Origin: Thermanaerothrix solaris
GTDB lineage: Bacteria; Chloroflexota; Anaerolineae; Anaerolineales; Anaerolineaceae
Reading direction: 5' to 3'
Length of the DNA stretch: 64,000 bases
NCBI RefSeq assembly: GCF_032334255.1
Contig: NZ_JAUHMF010000001.1
Span: 1,116,001 to 1,180,000 of the forward strand
The position numbers and the translations under genes are program-made. The notes beneath the pieces are model-generated. The model made no database searches. It was not told where the DNA came from and saw only the letters and a list, made by a program, of their open reading frames with translations. Shown piece by piece: positions 40,927-49,656 of this stretch (within the stretch, counting starts at the first letter, position 1; each line of letters begins with the position of its first letter).

Positions 40927-42999
40927 ATGACGACCGACACCCGTCCACTTCCTGCCCTAAAAATCTCTAATCTCCTCGGTTCAAGCGACTATGCCTTAGC
41001 CGTGGGAGTCGTCATTATTGTCTTATTGCTGCTTCTCCCTTTGCCACCCGTAGTCGTAGATATCCTGTTGGCAGCAAATCTTGCCCTTTCGGTGGGAATC
41101 TTGCTTCTTACACTCTATATCGGTCAACCGATGGACTTTTCGGTGTTTCCAACCCTGTTATTGCTGGTTACGCTGTTTCGGTTAGGGATTAACATCGCCA
41201 TCAGCCGCCTTATCCTTGTCCAGGGCAACGCCGGAAAGATGGTCGAAACCTTCGGTAATTTGATTTTGGGCAATAACTACGTTGTCGGGGTTGTCATATT
41301 CCTGATGCTCATGATCATCCAATTTGTGGTGATCAACAATGGCGCCGGGCGCGTTGCCGAGGTGGCGGCCCGCTTTACCCTGGACGCGATGCCGGGCAAA
41401 CAACTCGCCATAGATGCCGATCTCAATGCTGGTTTGATTGACGAAGAGGAAGCCCGCCGTCGTCGCCACCTGATCGAACTCGAAGCCGATTTCTACGGTT
41501 CAATGGATGGCGCTAGCAAGTTTGTCAAGGGCGATTCCATCGCCGCATTGATCATTATGGTAGTCAACATCCTGGGCGGCTTTGCCATCGGTGTCCTCCA
41601 GCGCGGTCTTCCCCTCATGGATGCTCTTCAATCCTACACCTTGCTTACGATCGGGGCTGGCCTGGCGATTCAAGTGCCTGCGCTGCTCATTTCTGCTGCA
41701 TCAGGTTTGGTGGTTACCCGCAATGCCTCAGAACGCTCCCTCGGGCATGAGATATTAGGGCAGTTTTCCAACCAAAATGCCCTGGTCGCTGGTGCGGCCA
41801 TGATGGGGTTGATGGCACTCATTCCTGGATTTCCTAAGTTACCGTTCTTGTTCCTGGCTGCCGGGTTAGGGGCGGCAGCCTATTGGGTTCACCAAAGACA
41901 ACAAAAGGCCGCAGTCACGGTTCTTGAAGAAACCACTGCAACGAAAACCGAAGCCGAAAGCCCTACGGATATGCTTGAAGTGGTTGTTGTAGATCCGGTG
42001 GAACTAGAAATCGGTTATGGGTTGATTCCTCTGATTGATGAAGCCGCTCCCGATAACCTGTTGCGCCGCATCACCACGCTACGTCGTCAATTGGCTACTG
42101 AACTTGGGCTTATCCTTCCTATCGTGCGCATTCGCGATAACCTGCGTCTCCCACCCCAAGCCTACCGCGTTAAAATCCGCGGGCAAGAGGTGGCGCGTGG
42201 CGAATTACTGCTAGATCACATGCTGGCCATTCCTACCTCTGCCAGTAGCGAGAATCTGAAAGGCATTCCAACAACCGAACCGGCTTTTGGGTTGCCCGCG
42301 GTTTGGATCAAAGAGGCTGAAAGCGGCCGAGCGGAATTATTGGGCTATACCGTAGTGACACCTCTCTCGGTGCTGAGTACTCACCTCGCCGAACTGTTCC
42401 GGCAGCACGCCCCAGAATTACTGGATCGCCAAATGGTACAAGAGATGATCAACCATCTCAAGGCCCGCTCACCGGCAGCGGTAGAGGGTGTCGTGCCAGA
42501 ACTGATCAGTCTGGGTGAGTTACAGGCAGTGTTGCGCAACTTGCTCAGCGAGCGTGTGCCCATCCGCAATCTTGCCGGCATCCTGGAAGTGATTGCGACC
42601 CACATCAACACCACCCGCGATCCCGACATCCTGGCTGAGGCTATCCGCCAATCTATGGCTGGGGCCATCTCCAGTCCCTATCGTGATGAAAACAATTGCC
42701 TCCACGTGTTCACACTTTCACCTCAATTAGAGACAACACTACGAGAGGCTTTAGCCAATTCCGGTAATGGACTAAATCTTCAAATTGATGCCGCCCTTGC
42801 CCAGCGCATTTTGAAGGGTACTGCCGAGCAAATGGAAAAACTGGCTCAAGCCGGTCATTATCCCATCTTGCTCTGCCCGCGTGAGTTGCGGTTAGCCTTT
42901 CGCCGCTTGGTTCACCCGGTTTTACCGAATCTGATCGTTCTGGCTTTCTCTGAAGTCAGTCCCGGCACTCGTGTGCAATCTCATGGCATGGTGGAGTAA
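40927..42999 (+). CDS. flhA: Flagellar export gate protein FlhA
   Basis: 690 residues. There are eight N-terminal membrane helices (to about residue 325), including the conserved FHIPEP-type loop region (RFTLDAMPGKQLAIDADLNAGLIDEEEARRRR, whose acidic residues matter for proton flow). A linker leads to the cytoplasmic nonameric ring domain (from about 345: LEIGYGLIPLID) with the chaperone-binding part. ATG 40927 follows GGGGA at 8 bases. Adjacent to flhB and flhF as usual. Confidence 0.96.
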   Translation: MTTDTRPLPALKISNLLGSSDYALAVGVVIIVLLLLLPLPPVVVDILLAANLALSVGILLLTLYIGQPMDFSVFPTLLLLVTLFRLGINIAISRLILVQGNAGKMVETFGNLILGNNYVVGVVIFLMLMIIQFVVINNGAGRVAEVAARFTLDAMPGKQLAIDADLNAGLIDEEEARRRRHLIELEADFYGSMDGASKFVKGDSIAALIIMVVNILGGFAIGVLQRGLPLMDALQSYTLLTIGAGLAIQVPALLISAASGLVVTRNASERSLGHEILGQFSNQNALVAGAAMMGLMALIPGFPKLPFLFLAAGLGAAAYWVHQRQQKAAVTVLEETTATKTEAESPTDMLEVVVVDPVELEIGYGLIPLIDEAAPDNLLRRITTLRRQLATELGLILPIVRIRDNLRLPPQAYRVKIRGQEVARGELLLDHMLAIPTSASSENLKGIPTTEPAFGLPAVWIKEAESGRAELLGYTVVTPLSVLSTHLAELFRQHAPELLDRQMVQEMINHLKARSPAAVEGVVPELISLGELQAVLRNLLSERVPIRNLAGILEVIATHINTTRDPDILAEAIRQSMAGAISSPYRDENNCLHVFTLSPQLETTLREALANSGNGLNLQIDAALAQRILKGTAEQMEKLAQAGHYPILLCPRELRLAFRRLVHPVLPNLIVLAFSEVSPGTRVQSHGMVE

Positions 43000-43005
43000 G
43001 GAACA

Positions 43006-44181
43006 ATGAGCACACCGATGACCAAGACATTTCGGGGACACGATATGCTGAGCGCCTTGCGCCAGGTGCAACAAGAATTTGGCGCCGACGCCATCGTGGT
43101 CTCCTTACGGGAGGTCCCTGGTGGAGCACCCTGGAAGATTTGGCGCAAACCGATGTACGAGGTTATTGCCATGAGAAATCCCTCCGCCTCGAATGAAGCG
43201 GAAAGAACACATACCGCAAGCTTCCCCTCTCAAGAACGAAGCAGAAATCCCCTATCCGATATAAATAACACCCATCCCAATTCCTCCTCCCCTAAAAGCG
43301 AGCCCGCCAACCCTCTTGATATTTTGCTCCGCATCAGCCGGGAGTCCTCCGTTCAATCATCTGCGGGCACGCTTATAGAAGATGAAATATTACCTGGCGC
43401 TCTTTCCAAGATGCACCACCACTTGAAACAGCAAGGGGTTGACGAGACAATCATTCAGTGGACACTAAACGCAGCGCGCTTAGGTCTTCCTCCCGAGGCT
43501 CTGGAAGACGAAGCCAAAGTACGCTTTTTCATTCAGCGCCACCTCGAAGGTGGAATACGGACTTCACCTCCGCCCATAGAACAACTCCAGGGCGTGTTAA
43601 TTATCACTGGGCTCAGCGGAAGTGGGAAGACCAGCCTGTGCGCGCGCCTGGGGGCTTATGCCGTGCGTGTCTTGCAGCGCCGTGTCGTCTGGCTCACACT
43701 GGATACTGTGCGCACCGCCGCTTTGAATGAAGCACGCACCTTTGCGGACTTACTCGGCATTCCACTTCTGGTTGCCTATACCCCAGATGAATTCCGCTAT
43801 CATCTCCAAACGGTCTCAAGTGATTATGATCTGATTTTGGTGGATACACCGGCGCTTAACCCCCATAGCGAAGAAGCCTTACTTGGACTGGCCTCATTTT
43901 TGAGCGAGGCTCCAAAACGCAAACTCTATCTGACGCTACCGGCTACGGTGAAAGAGGACGACCTATCGCACTTGATCAATGCGCTAAGTCCGTTTCGCAT
44001 TCAGGGGTTGGTGTTCACCAAGTTGGATGAAACACTCACGCTCGGCAGTCTCTATAACCTCGCCTGGAAAACTCAGATTCCTATCGCATTTTTCATGCAG
44101 GGGCGGCGGGTGCTGGATGATTTGCATCCCGCCGTTGCCAGCCGGCTCGTCAAGTCCATGCTCGGTGAGGTGCATCTATGA
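43006..44181 (+). CDS. flhF: Flagellar SRP-like GTPase FlhF
   Basis: 391 residues. An N-terminal B domain (TKTFRGHDMLSALRQVQQEFGADAIVVSLREV) is followed by a variable Ser/Asn-rich linker (60-105), a helical N domain and an SRP-type GTPase G domain: P-loop GLSGSGKTS at 202-210, DTVRTAA at 233-239, VDTPALN at 279-285 and the TKLDE guanine motif near 342. FlhF places or counts flagella, normally together with FlhG. Here no flhG follows; a small membrane protein gene overlaps the stop instead. The start follows AAGGAACA. Confidence 0.93.
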   Translation: MSTPMTKTFRGHDMLSALRQVQQEFGADAIVVSLREVPGGAPWKIWRKPMYEVIAMRNPSASNEAERTHTASFPSQERSRNPLSDINNTHPNSSSPKSEPANPLDILLRISRESSVQSSAGTLIEDEILPGALSKMHHHLKQQGVDETIIQWTLNAARLGLPPEALEDEAKVRFFIQRHLEGGIRTSPPPIEQLQGVLIITGLSGSGKTSLCARLGAYAVRVLQRRVVWLTLDTVRTAALNEARTFADLLGIPLLVAYTPDEFRYHLQTVSSDYDLILVDTPALNPHSEEALLGLASFLSEAPKRKLYLTLPATVKEDDLSHLINALSPFRIQGLVFTKLDETLTLGSLYNLAWKTQIPIAFFMQGRRVLDDLHPAVASRLVKSMLGEVHL

Positions 44182-44531
44182 GCCCTAAGAAGACTGTACG
44201 CGAGGTCACACCTCCGAAGGCGCCCTTATCTCATGCTTCACAGCGTCCTACATCCCAGACGATTCCGCCGGTTTTAGAACTTTCGCTCAGTTTAGGGTGG
44301 CTCTGGGCCAGTCTTAGTGGGGTCGGTGTCTTGCTTATTTCACTGCTAAACCATGCTCCCTGGTGGCTGAGTCTGCTCCGGGCCATAGGGGTCATGCTCA
44401 TTCTAGGTTTCCTGGTTTGGTATCTATCGGACACCCTCATTCGAGGCTTGTTGGAGAGCCGGGTAGCCGCTCACAATGGGGCTCTTGCTTCTCCCGAACC
44501 TCCCCAAAGCACGCACGATCTTAGCGCCTGA
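44178..44531 (+). CDS. Small two-helix membrane protein of unknown function between flhF and fliA
   Basis: 117 residues. About 30 polar, Pro/Thr-rich residues are followed by two hydrophobic helices (about 34-57 and 62-85) separated by NHAPWW, then a short polar tail with PPQS. No family recognised. It overlaps the flhF stop as ATGA and sits where flhG is found in many flagellar operons, but it has no nucleotide-binding motif and is not an FlhG. Being inside the operon it is likely a real gene. Inference only: a membrane anchor or partner for FlhF. Confidence 0.7.
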   Translation: MSPKKTVREVTPPKAPLSHASQRPTSQTIPPVLELSLSLGWLWASLSGVGVLLISLLNHAPWWLSLLRAIGVMLILGFLVWYLSDTLIRGLLESRVAAHNGALASPEPPQSTHDLSA

Positions 44532-44541
44532 GTGATAGGCT

Positions 44542-45360
44542 ATGGACACGTCAGAGAGCCAACACCTGCTCAATGAATTTTTGAGAACCCGTGATCCGTC
44601 TTTGCGTGAAACGTTGATCTTGCATCATGTTTCACTGGTCCATTTCACGCTGGGACGAATGGGTATCTTCGCCGATATGGGAGCGGACTATGAGGATCTG
44701 GTCAGTCAAGGACTACTGGGATTAATTGATGCAGTAGATCGTTACTCTCCCCAACACGGCGCACAATTTAGCACGTATGCCATTTTCCGTATTCGGGGGA
44801 AGATTTTGGATTACCTGCGTAGCCAAGATTGGCTGAGCCGCGTTGGACGACAGCGCGCACGGATGGTTCAGCAAGCCATTTCCGAATTATGGGGTAAACT
44901 ACAGCGTCCTCCTACCGAAGAGGAATTGGCGGAACATCTCAACTTGACTATACCCCAAGTGCAGCAGGCTTTGGTAGACTCCAGCCGTCTCGTCCTCTCC
45001 CTGGATAGCCCGATCGAAGATGAGGGCGAAAACGATCTGCATTCCCTTTATGAGATTCTGACCGACGAAGAGCAACCCTCACCCATTGAAAAATTAGATG
45101 AAGAAGAACTGCACACATGCCTTGTCGAGGCTCTGAAGCAACTACCAACCCGGGAACAACAGATCCTCGCCTTGTACTACTACGAGGGTCTCACGTTAAA
45201 AGAAATTGGCCACATCCTCGGCATTTCCGAGTCACGTGTGTGTCAAATTCATGCCCGGGCTATTTTTAGCCTGCGCGCTGCCCTCTCTACAGCGGGATAT
45301 CTTGCCACCTCTACCCTTCCTCAAGAGGCCAGAGTTTCCCCACCGCCCTCTCAAGCGTGA
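44542..45360 (+). CDS. fliA: Sigma-28 factor FliA/SigD
   Basis: 272 residues. Region 2 is recognisable in ADYEDLVSQGLLGLIDAVDRYSP and AQFSTYAIFRIRGKILDYLRSQDWLSR, a close match to FliA. Region 3 has PPTEEELAEHLNL, and region 4 has LPTREQQILALYYYEGLTLKEIGHILGISESRVCQIHARA. There is no region 1, as expected for this class. It directs late flagellar genes, and FlgM (47380) should hold it until the hook is finished. Candidate target promoters with TAAA-N15-TCCG are seen in this window. Weak ribosome-binding site. Confidence 0.96.
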   Translation: MDTSESQHLLNEFLRTRDPSLRETLILHHVSLVHFTLGRMGIFADMGADYEDLVSQGLLGLIDAVDRYSPQHGAQFSTYAIFRIRGKILDYLRSQDWLSRVGRQRARMVQQAISELWGKLQRPPTEEELAEHLNLTIPQVQQALVDSSRLVLSLDSPIEDEGENDLHSLYEILTDEEQPSPIEKLDEEELHTCLVEALKQLPTREQQILALYYYEGLTLKEIGHILGISESRVCQIHARAIFSLRAALSTAGYLATSTLPQEARVSPPPSQA

Positions 45361-45381
45361 ACCAAATGTGAGGGAAAAACC

Positions 45382-45780
45382 ATGAAGGTTAGCGAGAACC
45401 TCCTGTTAGATACCTACCATCTCCTTCAACTCGCCCGTGAAACGGCTTTAGCCCAGGGCAATGCCGAGCGGGCAGAGCGACTCTCCCCGGTTGTCAACGA
45501 ACTACGTAACCTGGTCATCCAGAACCGGGAGCCGCCTTCCGCACAACCAACCGGCATCATGAGCGGGCAGGATTTTCAGACCTTGCTTTCTATTACTTCC
45601 CGCTCGTCGTCGCTCCCCGTTCAGGGTAGCCCTAACCAGGAACGATATCAGGCCGTGCTAGCCATGGCAGCCGCAAACATGAATGAAACCGATATCGCGC
45701 GTCATTTAGGCATGACACTCGAAGAAGTGCGCACACTACTGCAAATCGCCCAACCGCGTTCCACTCATTCGATGGAGTAG
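45382..45780 (+). CDS. SwrB/DUF6115-like protein with C-terminal helix-turn-helix-like segment
   Basis: 132 residues without a membrane segment. An N-terminal helical stretch is followed by a disordered middle. The final ~45 residues (ERYQAVLAMAAANMNETDIARHLGMTLEEVRTLL) resemble the C-terminal DNA-binding-like segment of DUF6115/SwrB proteins. In Bacillus swrB lies directly after sigD and promotes flagellar assembly, the same position as here after fliA. SwrB proper has an N-terminal membrane helix, which is absent, so function is only suggested by place and this short motif. Start follows GAGGGAAAAACC. Confidence 0.65.
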   Translation: MKVSENLLLDTYHLLQLARETALAQGNAERAERLSPVVNELRNLVIQNREPPSAQPTGIMSGQDFQTLLSITSRSSSLPVQGSPNQERYQAVLAMAAANMNETDIARHLGMTLEEVRTLLQIAQPRSTHSME

Positions 45781-45785
45781 ACCCT

Positions 45786-46556
45786 ATGATCAAAGGTTTT
45801 TACGCTGCAGTTTCCGCAATGGTCGTGGGTGCAACCCGCCAAGAGACACTCGCTCACAACCTTGCTAACCTGGATACCCCAGGGTTCAAGCAGATTCTCA
45901 ACACCATGGATGAGTTTACCCACACCTCCGTCCTCTTTTCGCCCGGTAATGTCACCCACTCACCCGTTCTGCGCCCCGTGGGCAACCTGGGGTTAGGTGT
46001 AGAACTCAATCCCGAGGCGACCAACTTTTCTGCCGGTGCCCTCAAAATAACAGGCAACAAACTTGACTTCGCTATTCAGGGAGAAGGATTCTTTCGTCTG
46101 CTAACCCCGGATGGGGAACGTTATACCCGGGACGGTCGCTTTCTTGTAGATGCTCAAGGCAACTTGGTCAATATCAACGGCTTTAAGGTTCTTGATCAGA
46201 ATGGACAGGCGATCATCCTACCTGAAGGCGCAACACCTGAGGTCAGCACCGATGGCACCCTCCGGGTAGAGGGGCAAGTCGTGGCCCAAATTGGGCTGGC
46301 GCTTTTCGATGATCCTGAGAACCAATTGGGACGGGATCAATTCAACACCTTTCGCGCCTTGGGGGCACCTTCCAATAACCCCGAAATCCCTCGCGGGCTC
46401 ATCCATCAGGGCGCCTTAGAGATGTCAAATGTCAATCCCTCACAACTGATGGCCCAAATGGTCATGATTGCGCGGTCTTATGAGGCTGCACAGCAAATGG
46501 CACAACTACAGGATGAATTATTGGGTCAAGCCATTCGAACCTTGGGACGGATCTAA
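45786..46556 (+). CDS. flgF: Flagellar rod protein of the FlgF/FlgG family (first copy)
   Basis: 256 residues. The conserved N-terminal rod motif RQETLAHNLANLDTPGFKQ and C-terminal SNVNPSQLMAQMVMIARSYEAAQQMAQLQDELL coiled coil bracket the central FlgFG beta domain (LDFAIQGEGFFRLLTPDGERYTRDGRF). Of the two neighbouring copies this one is placed first and is likely the proximal rod part; the FlgF versus FlgG label is uncertain from sequence alone. Start follows GGAG at 8 bases. Confidence 0.85.
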   Translation: MIKGFYAAVSAMVVGATRQETLAHNLANLDTPGFKQILNTMDEFTHTSVLFSPGNVTHSPVLRPVGNLGLGVELNPEATNFSAGALKITGNKLDFAIQGEGFFRLLTPDGERYTRDGRFLVDAQGNLVNINGFKVLDQNGQAIILPEGATPEVSTDGTLRVEGQVVAQIGLALFDDPENQLGRDQFNTFRALGAPSNNPEIPRGLIHQGALEMSNVNPSQLMAQMVMIARSYEAAQQMAQLQDELLGQAIRTLGRI

Positions 46557-46572
46557 TTGAAGGAGGAAAGAC

Positions 46573-47310
46573 ATGGCTTCACTATATCACGTGTTACATA
46601 TTTCGCGTCAGGATATGCTGGCTCGTTTAGACGATTTGGATCTCACCAGCAATAACCTGGCCAACGTAAACACCATCGGTTACAAGCGGTCTCGGGCGAA
46701 CTTCCAGGAACTATTTGAGGATGCCACCAAAAGTGGTACCTGGATTGCAGCAACGCAACTCTTTGTCACCCAGGGGGCCCTCAAGCAAACTGGGCGAGCC
46801 CTCGATCTAGCCATTCAGGGCGAAGGTTTCTTTGCCGTGCGCCTGCCCGATGGTCGGACCGGTTACACACGGGATGGGCAATTCAATTTGGACGCACAGG
46901 GACAATTGGTTACTGCTGCGGGCTATCCCTTGATATGGGAAGGACAAATCCCAACCGATGCCACAGACATCGAAATTGATCGCGACGGCATCGTGAGGGT
47001 TCAGCAAGGACAAACCTGGCGTGCGGTGGGTCGAATTGGATTAAGTCGTTTCTCAAACCCGAGCGCCTTACAGGAATTCGGCAACAATATCTGGTTGGAA
47101 ACGCCCGCCTCTGGGCCAGCTCAAAACGGATCAGCCGGTAACGGGCGCTGGGGCCAAATCGTCGCACGTGCATTAGAACAATCTAATGTCAATCTTGCTG
47201 AAGAAATTGCCCATCTCATCTCGTTGCAACGCAATTTTCAAATGTCGGTGCGGGCATTCCAGCAGACTGACCAGATGATCAACCAGGCGATTCACTTACG
47301 CCGTGCCTAA
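46573..47310 (+). CDS. flgG: Flagellar rod protein of the FlgF/FlgG family (second copy)
   Basis: 245 residues. It has the same frame: DLTSNNLANVNTIGYKRSRANFQEL near the start, LDLAIQGEGFFAVRLPDGRTGYTRDGQFNLDAQG in the middle, and the C-terminal EQSNVNLAEEIAHLISLQRNFQMSVRAFQQTDQM characteristic of FlgG. It forms the distal rod (inference). AAGGAGG precedes the start. Its TAA stop forms part of the -35 element of the flgM sigma-28 promoter. Confidence 0.87.
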   Translation: MASLYHVLHISRQDMLARLDDLDLTSNNLANVNTIGYKRSRANFQELFEDATKSGTWIAATQLFVTQGALKQTGRALDLAIQGEGFFAVRLPDGRTGYTRDGQFNLDAQGQLVTAAGYPLIWEGQIPTDATDIEIDRDGIVRVQQGQTWRAVGRIGLSRFSNPSALQEFGNNIWLETPASGPAQNGSAGNGRWGQIVARALEQSNVNLAEEIAHLISLQRNFQMSVRAFQQTDQMINQAIHLRRA

Positions 47311-47334
47311 AGATTTATCCCTTTCATCCGATAC
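47308..47334 (+). promoter_or_regulatory. sigma-28 (FliA) promoter of flgM-flgN-flgK-flgL-csrA
   Basis: TAAAGATT (47308-47315), 11-base spacer, TCCGATAC (47327-47334), close to the TAAAGTTT-N11-GCCGATAA consensus of FliA promoters. The first three bases are the stop codon of flgG. A late promoter here lets FlgM and the hook-filament proteins be made when FliA is released, as in other bacteria. Confidence 0.8.
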
Positions 47335-47379
47335 TAGTTGTAAGGTCAGAGTTTCCTAAGCGCATTAAGGAGAGGGCAC

Positions 47380-47670
47380 ATGAAAATCGAGAACGGTTCA
47401 ATTCACTCGTTGGCATCCTCAAGACCCCAAGGCGCTTCTCCTGTTGATCGCACCTCACACAGCGGAGAAAACGCCCCCACTTCAAACACTAAGGATCGGG
47501 CTGAGCTCTCGGAACAAGCGCGCATACTGGCAAAAGCGCGCCATGCCTTGAACGAAAGCCCGGAGGTTCGGAACGAACGCATAGAGCAGTTACGCCAGCA
47601 GATTGAAGGAGGAACATACAATATCCCTCTTGAAGCCCTGGCTAACCATCTATTGAAACTGCTTAAATAA
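47380..47670 (+). CDS. flgM: Anti-sigma-28 factor FlgM
   Basis: 96 residues. A disordered N-terminal half rich in Ser, Asn and Pro is followed by the FliA-binding part: RAELSEQARILAKARHAL and VRNERIEQLRQQIEGGTYNIPLEALANHLLKLL, the FlgM consensus. FlgM blocks FliA until it is exported through the finished hook. Start follows AAGGAGAGGGCAC, 45 bases after the sigma-28 -10 box. Confidence 0.92.
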   Translation: MKIENGSIHSLASSRPQGASPVDRTSHSGENAPTSNTKDRAELSEQARILAKARHALNESPEVRNERIEQLRQQIEGGTYNIPLEALANHLLKLLK

Positions 47671-47712
47671 GCGCCAAAAACCACCTCGACTCTGGATGCT
47701 GCGAGTGAATTC

Positions 47713-48237
47713 ATGGACACAAATCCCCAATTCCAGGCCACACTTGAATCGCTTGAGCAGGTCATGGTGCGTCAGTTTAACCTGCTTCAGGAATTGCTAA
47801 GCCTGACCCGTGCTGAACGCGATGCCCTCTATCGTAATGATACAACCCTCTTAATGCCCCTGGTTGAACGCAAAGAAGCCTTGCTGGATCAAATCGTGTT
47901 ACTTGAAGACCAACGACGCATGGAAACCGAACGCTTAAGTCGGCATCTTCAGGCCGGGATTGGCGAAGCGCTTTCGTTACATCAACTCTTACCACATATC
48001 CCCTCACCGCGCTCCGAACGCATTCAGCGATTGAGCGAAGGAATCCTGTCACTTGCTAACCAGGTGCGTCAGACCAATGAACATAACGCCTTGCTGGTTA
48101 CTAATGCCATCGAATGGGTAAGCGCCACCCAAGCCTTTATCCTGGGTCTGTACACCCAACCGGATGGTTATTCACCAACAGGCCAACGTTCAACTTCTGT
48201 CCCTCTTGTTAATAGTGATGTTGAACGAACTGTATAG
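47713..48237 (+). CDS. flgN: FlgN-family export chaperone
   Basis: 174 residues, almost wholly helical, with heptad-type leucines (residues 8-60, then 65-135). FLgN proteins chaperone FlgK and FlgL, whose genes follow directly. Segments VMVRQFNLLQELLSLTRAERDALYRND and LVERKEALLDQIVLLEDQRR fit the FlgN profile; family divergence is high, and the position between flgM and flgK supports the call. The C-terminal 35 residues are polar and unstructured. The ribosome-binding site is weak. Confidence 0.85.
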   Translation: MDTNPQFQATLESLEQVMVRQFNLLQELLSLTRAERDALYRNDTTLLMPLVERKEALLDQIVLLEDQRRMETERLSRHLQAGIGEALSLHQLLPHIPSPRSERIQRLSEGILSLANQVRQTNEHNALLVTNAIEWVSATQAFILGLYTQPDGYSPTGQRSTSVPLVNSDVERTV

Positions 48238-48246
48238 AGGCTTCCC

Positions 48247-49635
48247 ATGTCGACCCTTTTCTCGAATTTGAGCATTGCTCTCAGTGCCCTGCTCAGCCAC
48301 CAGCGGGCCATTGAGGTTATTGAGCATAACGTAGCCAACGCCAACACCCCTGGCTACCGCCGCCAGGAAGCCGTGCTCAGCGCCGCCACGCCCACCAGCC
48401 CCAACCTCTTCAAATTCGGTGGCGGGAGTGGTCAGGTGGGTAGCGGTGTGCAAGTGGATATGATCCGTCGTTACAGTTTGGATTTTTTTGATCGGCGCTA
48501 CCGTAGCGAAGTCGCACGATCCAAAACCTGGGAAACACGCAGTGAAATTCTCAAACAAGCCGAAATCGCCCTGGGAGAAACTTCAGAGAACAGCCTTTTG
48601 ACCCAATTAGATGCTTTTTGGAGCGGATGGTTACGCCTAAGCAGTGATCCTACCAATACTGCCTTGCGCGCCGATTTGCTGGAATCCACCCGCAACCTGG
48701 CCGAAGCCTTCCAACGTCGCATTAACCGTTTAGAGACTCTTCGGGCTGACCAGGAAACCGCGCTCCAGCAAAAGGTGGATGAAATTAACACTTTAGCATC
48801 GCGCTTAGCCAAACTTAATCAAGAAATTACCCGCATCTATTCGGTGGGCGACCAACCCAACGACTTATTAGATGAGCGCGACCGCGTCTTAGATCGCTTG
48901 GCTGAATTAAGTGGTGCCATTTCCTATCGCCGTGAGAATGGCGAGGTGACCGTATCCATCGGTGGGCATGTACTCGTCTTTGGACCCACCCCTTACCGTC
49001 TCACCCTGGATCCAACGACAAAGACGCCCGTCTGGGAAGACGGTCAACCCTACAACGCCACAGATGGAGAAATCCAGGGCATCCTCTCAGCGCGCGATGG
49101 CGATATTCAGGCTTTGATCTCAGGTTTAAACGCCTTAGCCACAGATTTAATTGACTTTGTTAATACCATTCACGCCAATGCCTACGGCCTGGATAATCAA
49201 ACCGGACGTCCTCTCTTTATCGGCCAGGACGCACGTACGATTGCGCTCAACCCTGCCATAAGCAGCCCGATCATGATTGCAGCTGCCAGTCGCCCAGATG
49301 CCCCGGGGGATAACTCCGCCGCCCTGGAAATTGCGCAAGGCTACGCCTTATTACGCATGAGTAACAACAGCGCCACTTACACCCAGTTCTACACCACACA
49401 AATCGCCAGTCTAGGCGCTGCGGTTCAAGCCGCGCAGTCACGTTCCAAGGATTATGCCACCGTAGCCAACGCACTAAATACCCAACGCGAATCCATTTCA
49501 GGGGTTTCGCTCGATGAGGAAGCAGCCAATTTAGTACGTTTCCAGCGCGCTTTTCAAGCCGCGGCCCGATTGATGAACGTTGCCGATGAGATGCTGGATC
49601 GGATCATTAACGGATTAGGACATGCAGGGCGCTGA
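48247..49635 (+). CDS. flgK: Flagellar hook-associated protein 1 FlgK
   Basis: 462 residues, typical for FlgK. The N-terminus LSIALSALLSHQRAIEVIEHNVANANTPGYRRQEAVL is the rod/hook-type helix. The middle contains LDAFWSGWLRLSSDPTN and a coiled coil (DQETALQQKVDEINTLASRLAKLNQEI). The C-terminus has SGVSLDEEAANLVRFQRAFQAAARLMNVADEMLDRIING. FlgK joins hook and filament with FlgL. Start follows AGAGG. Confidence 0.95.
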   Translation: MSTLFSNLSIALSALLSHQRAIEVIEHNVANANTPGYRRQEAVLSAATPTSPNLFKFGGGSGQVGSGVQVDMIRRYSLDFFDRRYRSEVARSKTWETRSEILKQAEIALGETSENSLLTQLDAFWSGWLRLSSDPTNTALRADLLESTRNLAEAFQRRINRLETLRADQETALQQKVDEINTLASRLAKLNQEITRIYSVGDQPNDLLDERDRVLDRLAELSGAISYRRENGEVTVSIGGHVLVFGPTPYRLTLDPTTKTPVWEDGQPYNATDGEIQGILSARDGDIQALISGLNALATDLIDFVNTIHANAYGLDNQTGRPLFIGQDARTIALNPAISSPIMIAAASRPDAPGDNSAALEIAQGYALLRMSNNSATYTQFYTTQIASLGAAVQAAQSRSKDYATVANALNTQRESISGVSLDEEAANLVRFQRAFQAAARLMNVADEMLDRIINGLGHAGR

Positions 49636-49656
49636 TTTGAATAAGGGAGGAGGTCT

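Noticed and set aside
44178..44531. FlhG assignment for the gene after flhF
   Set aside because: It has no Walker A motif and consists mainly of two membrane helices.
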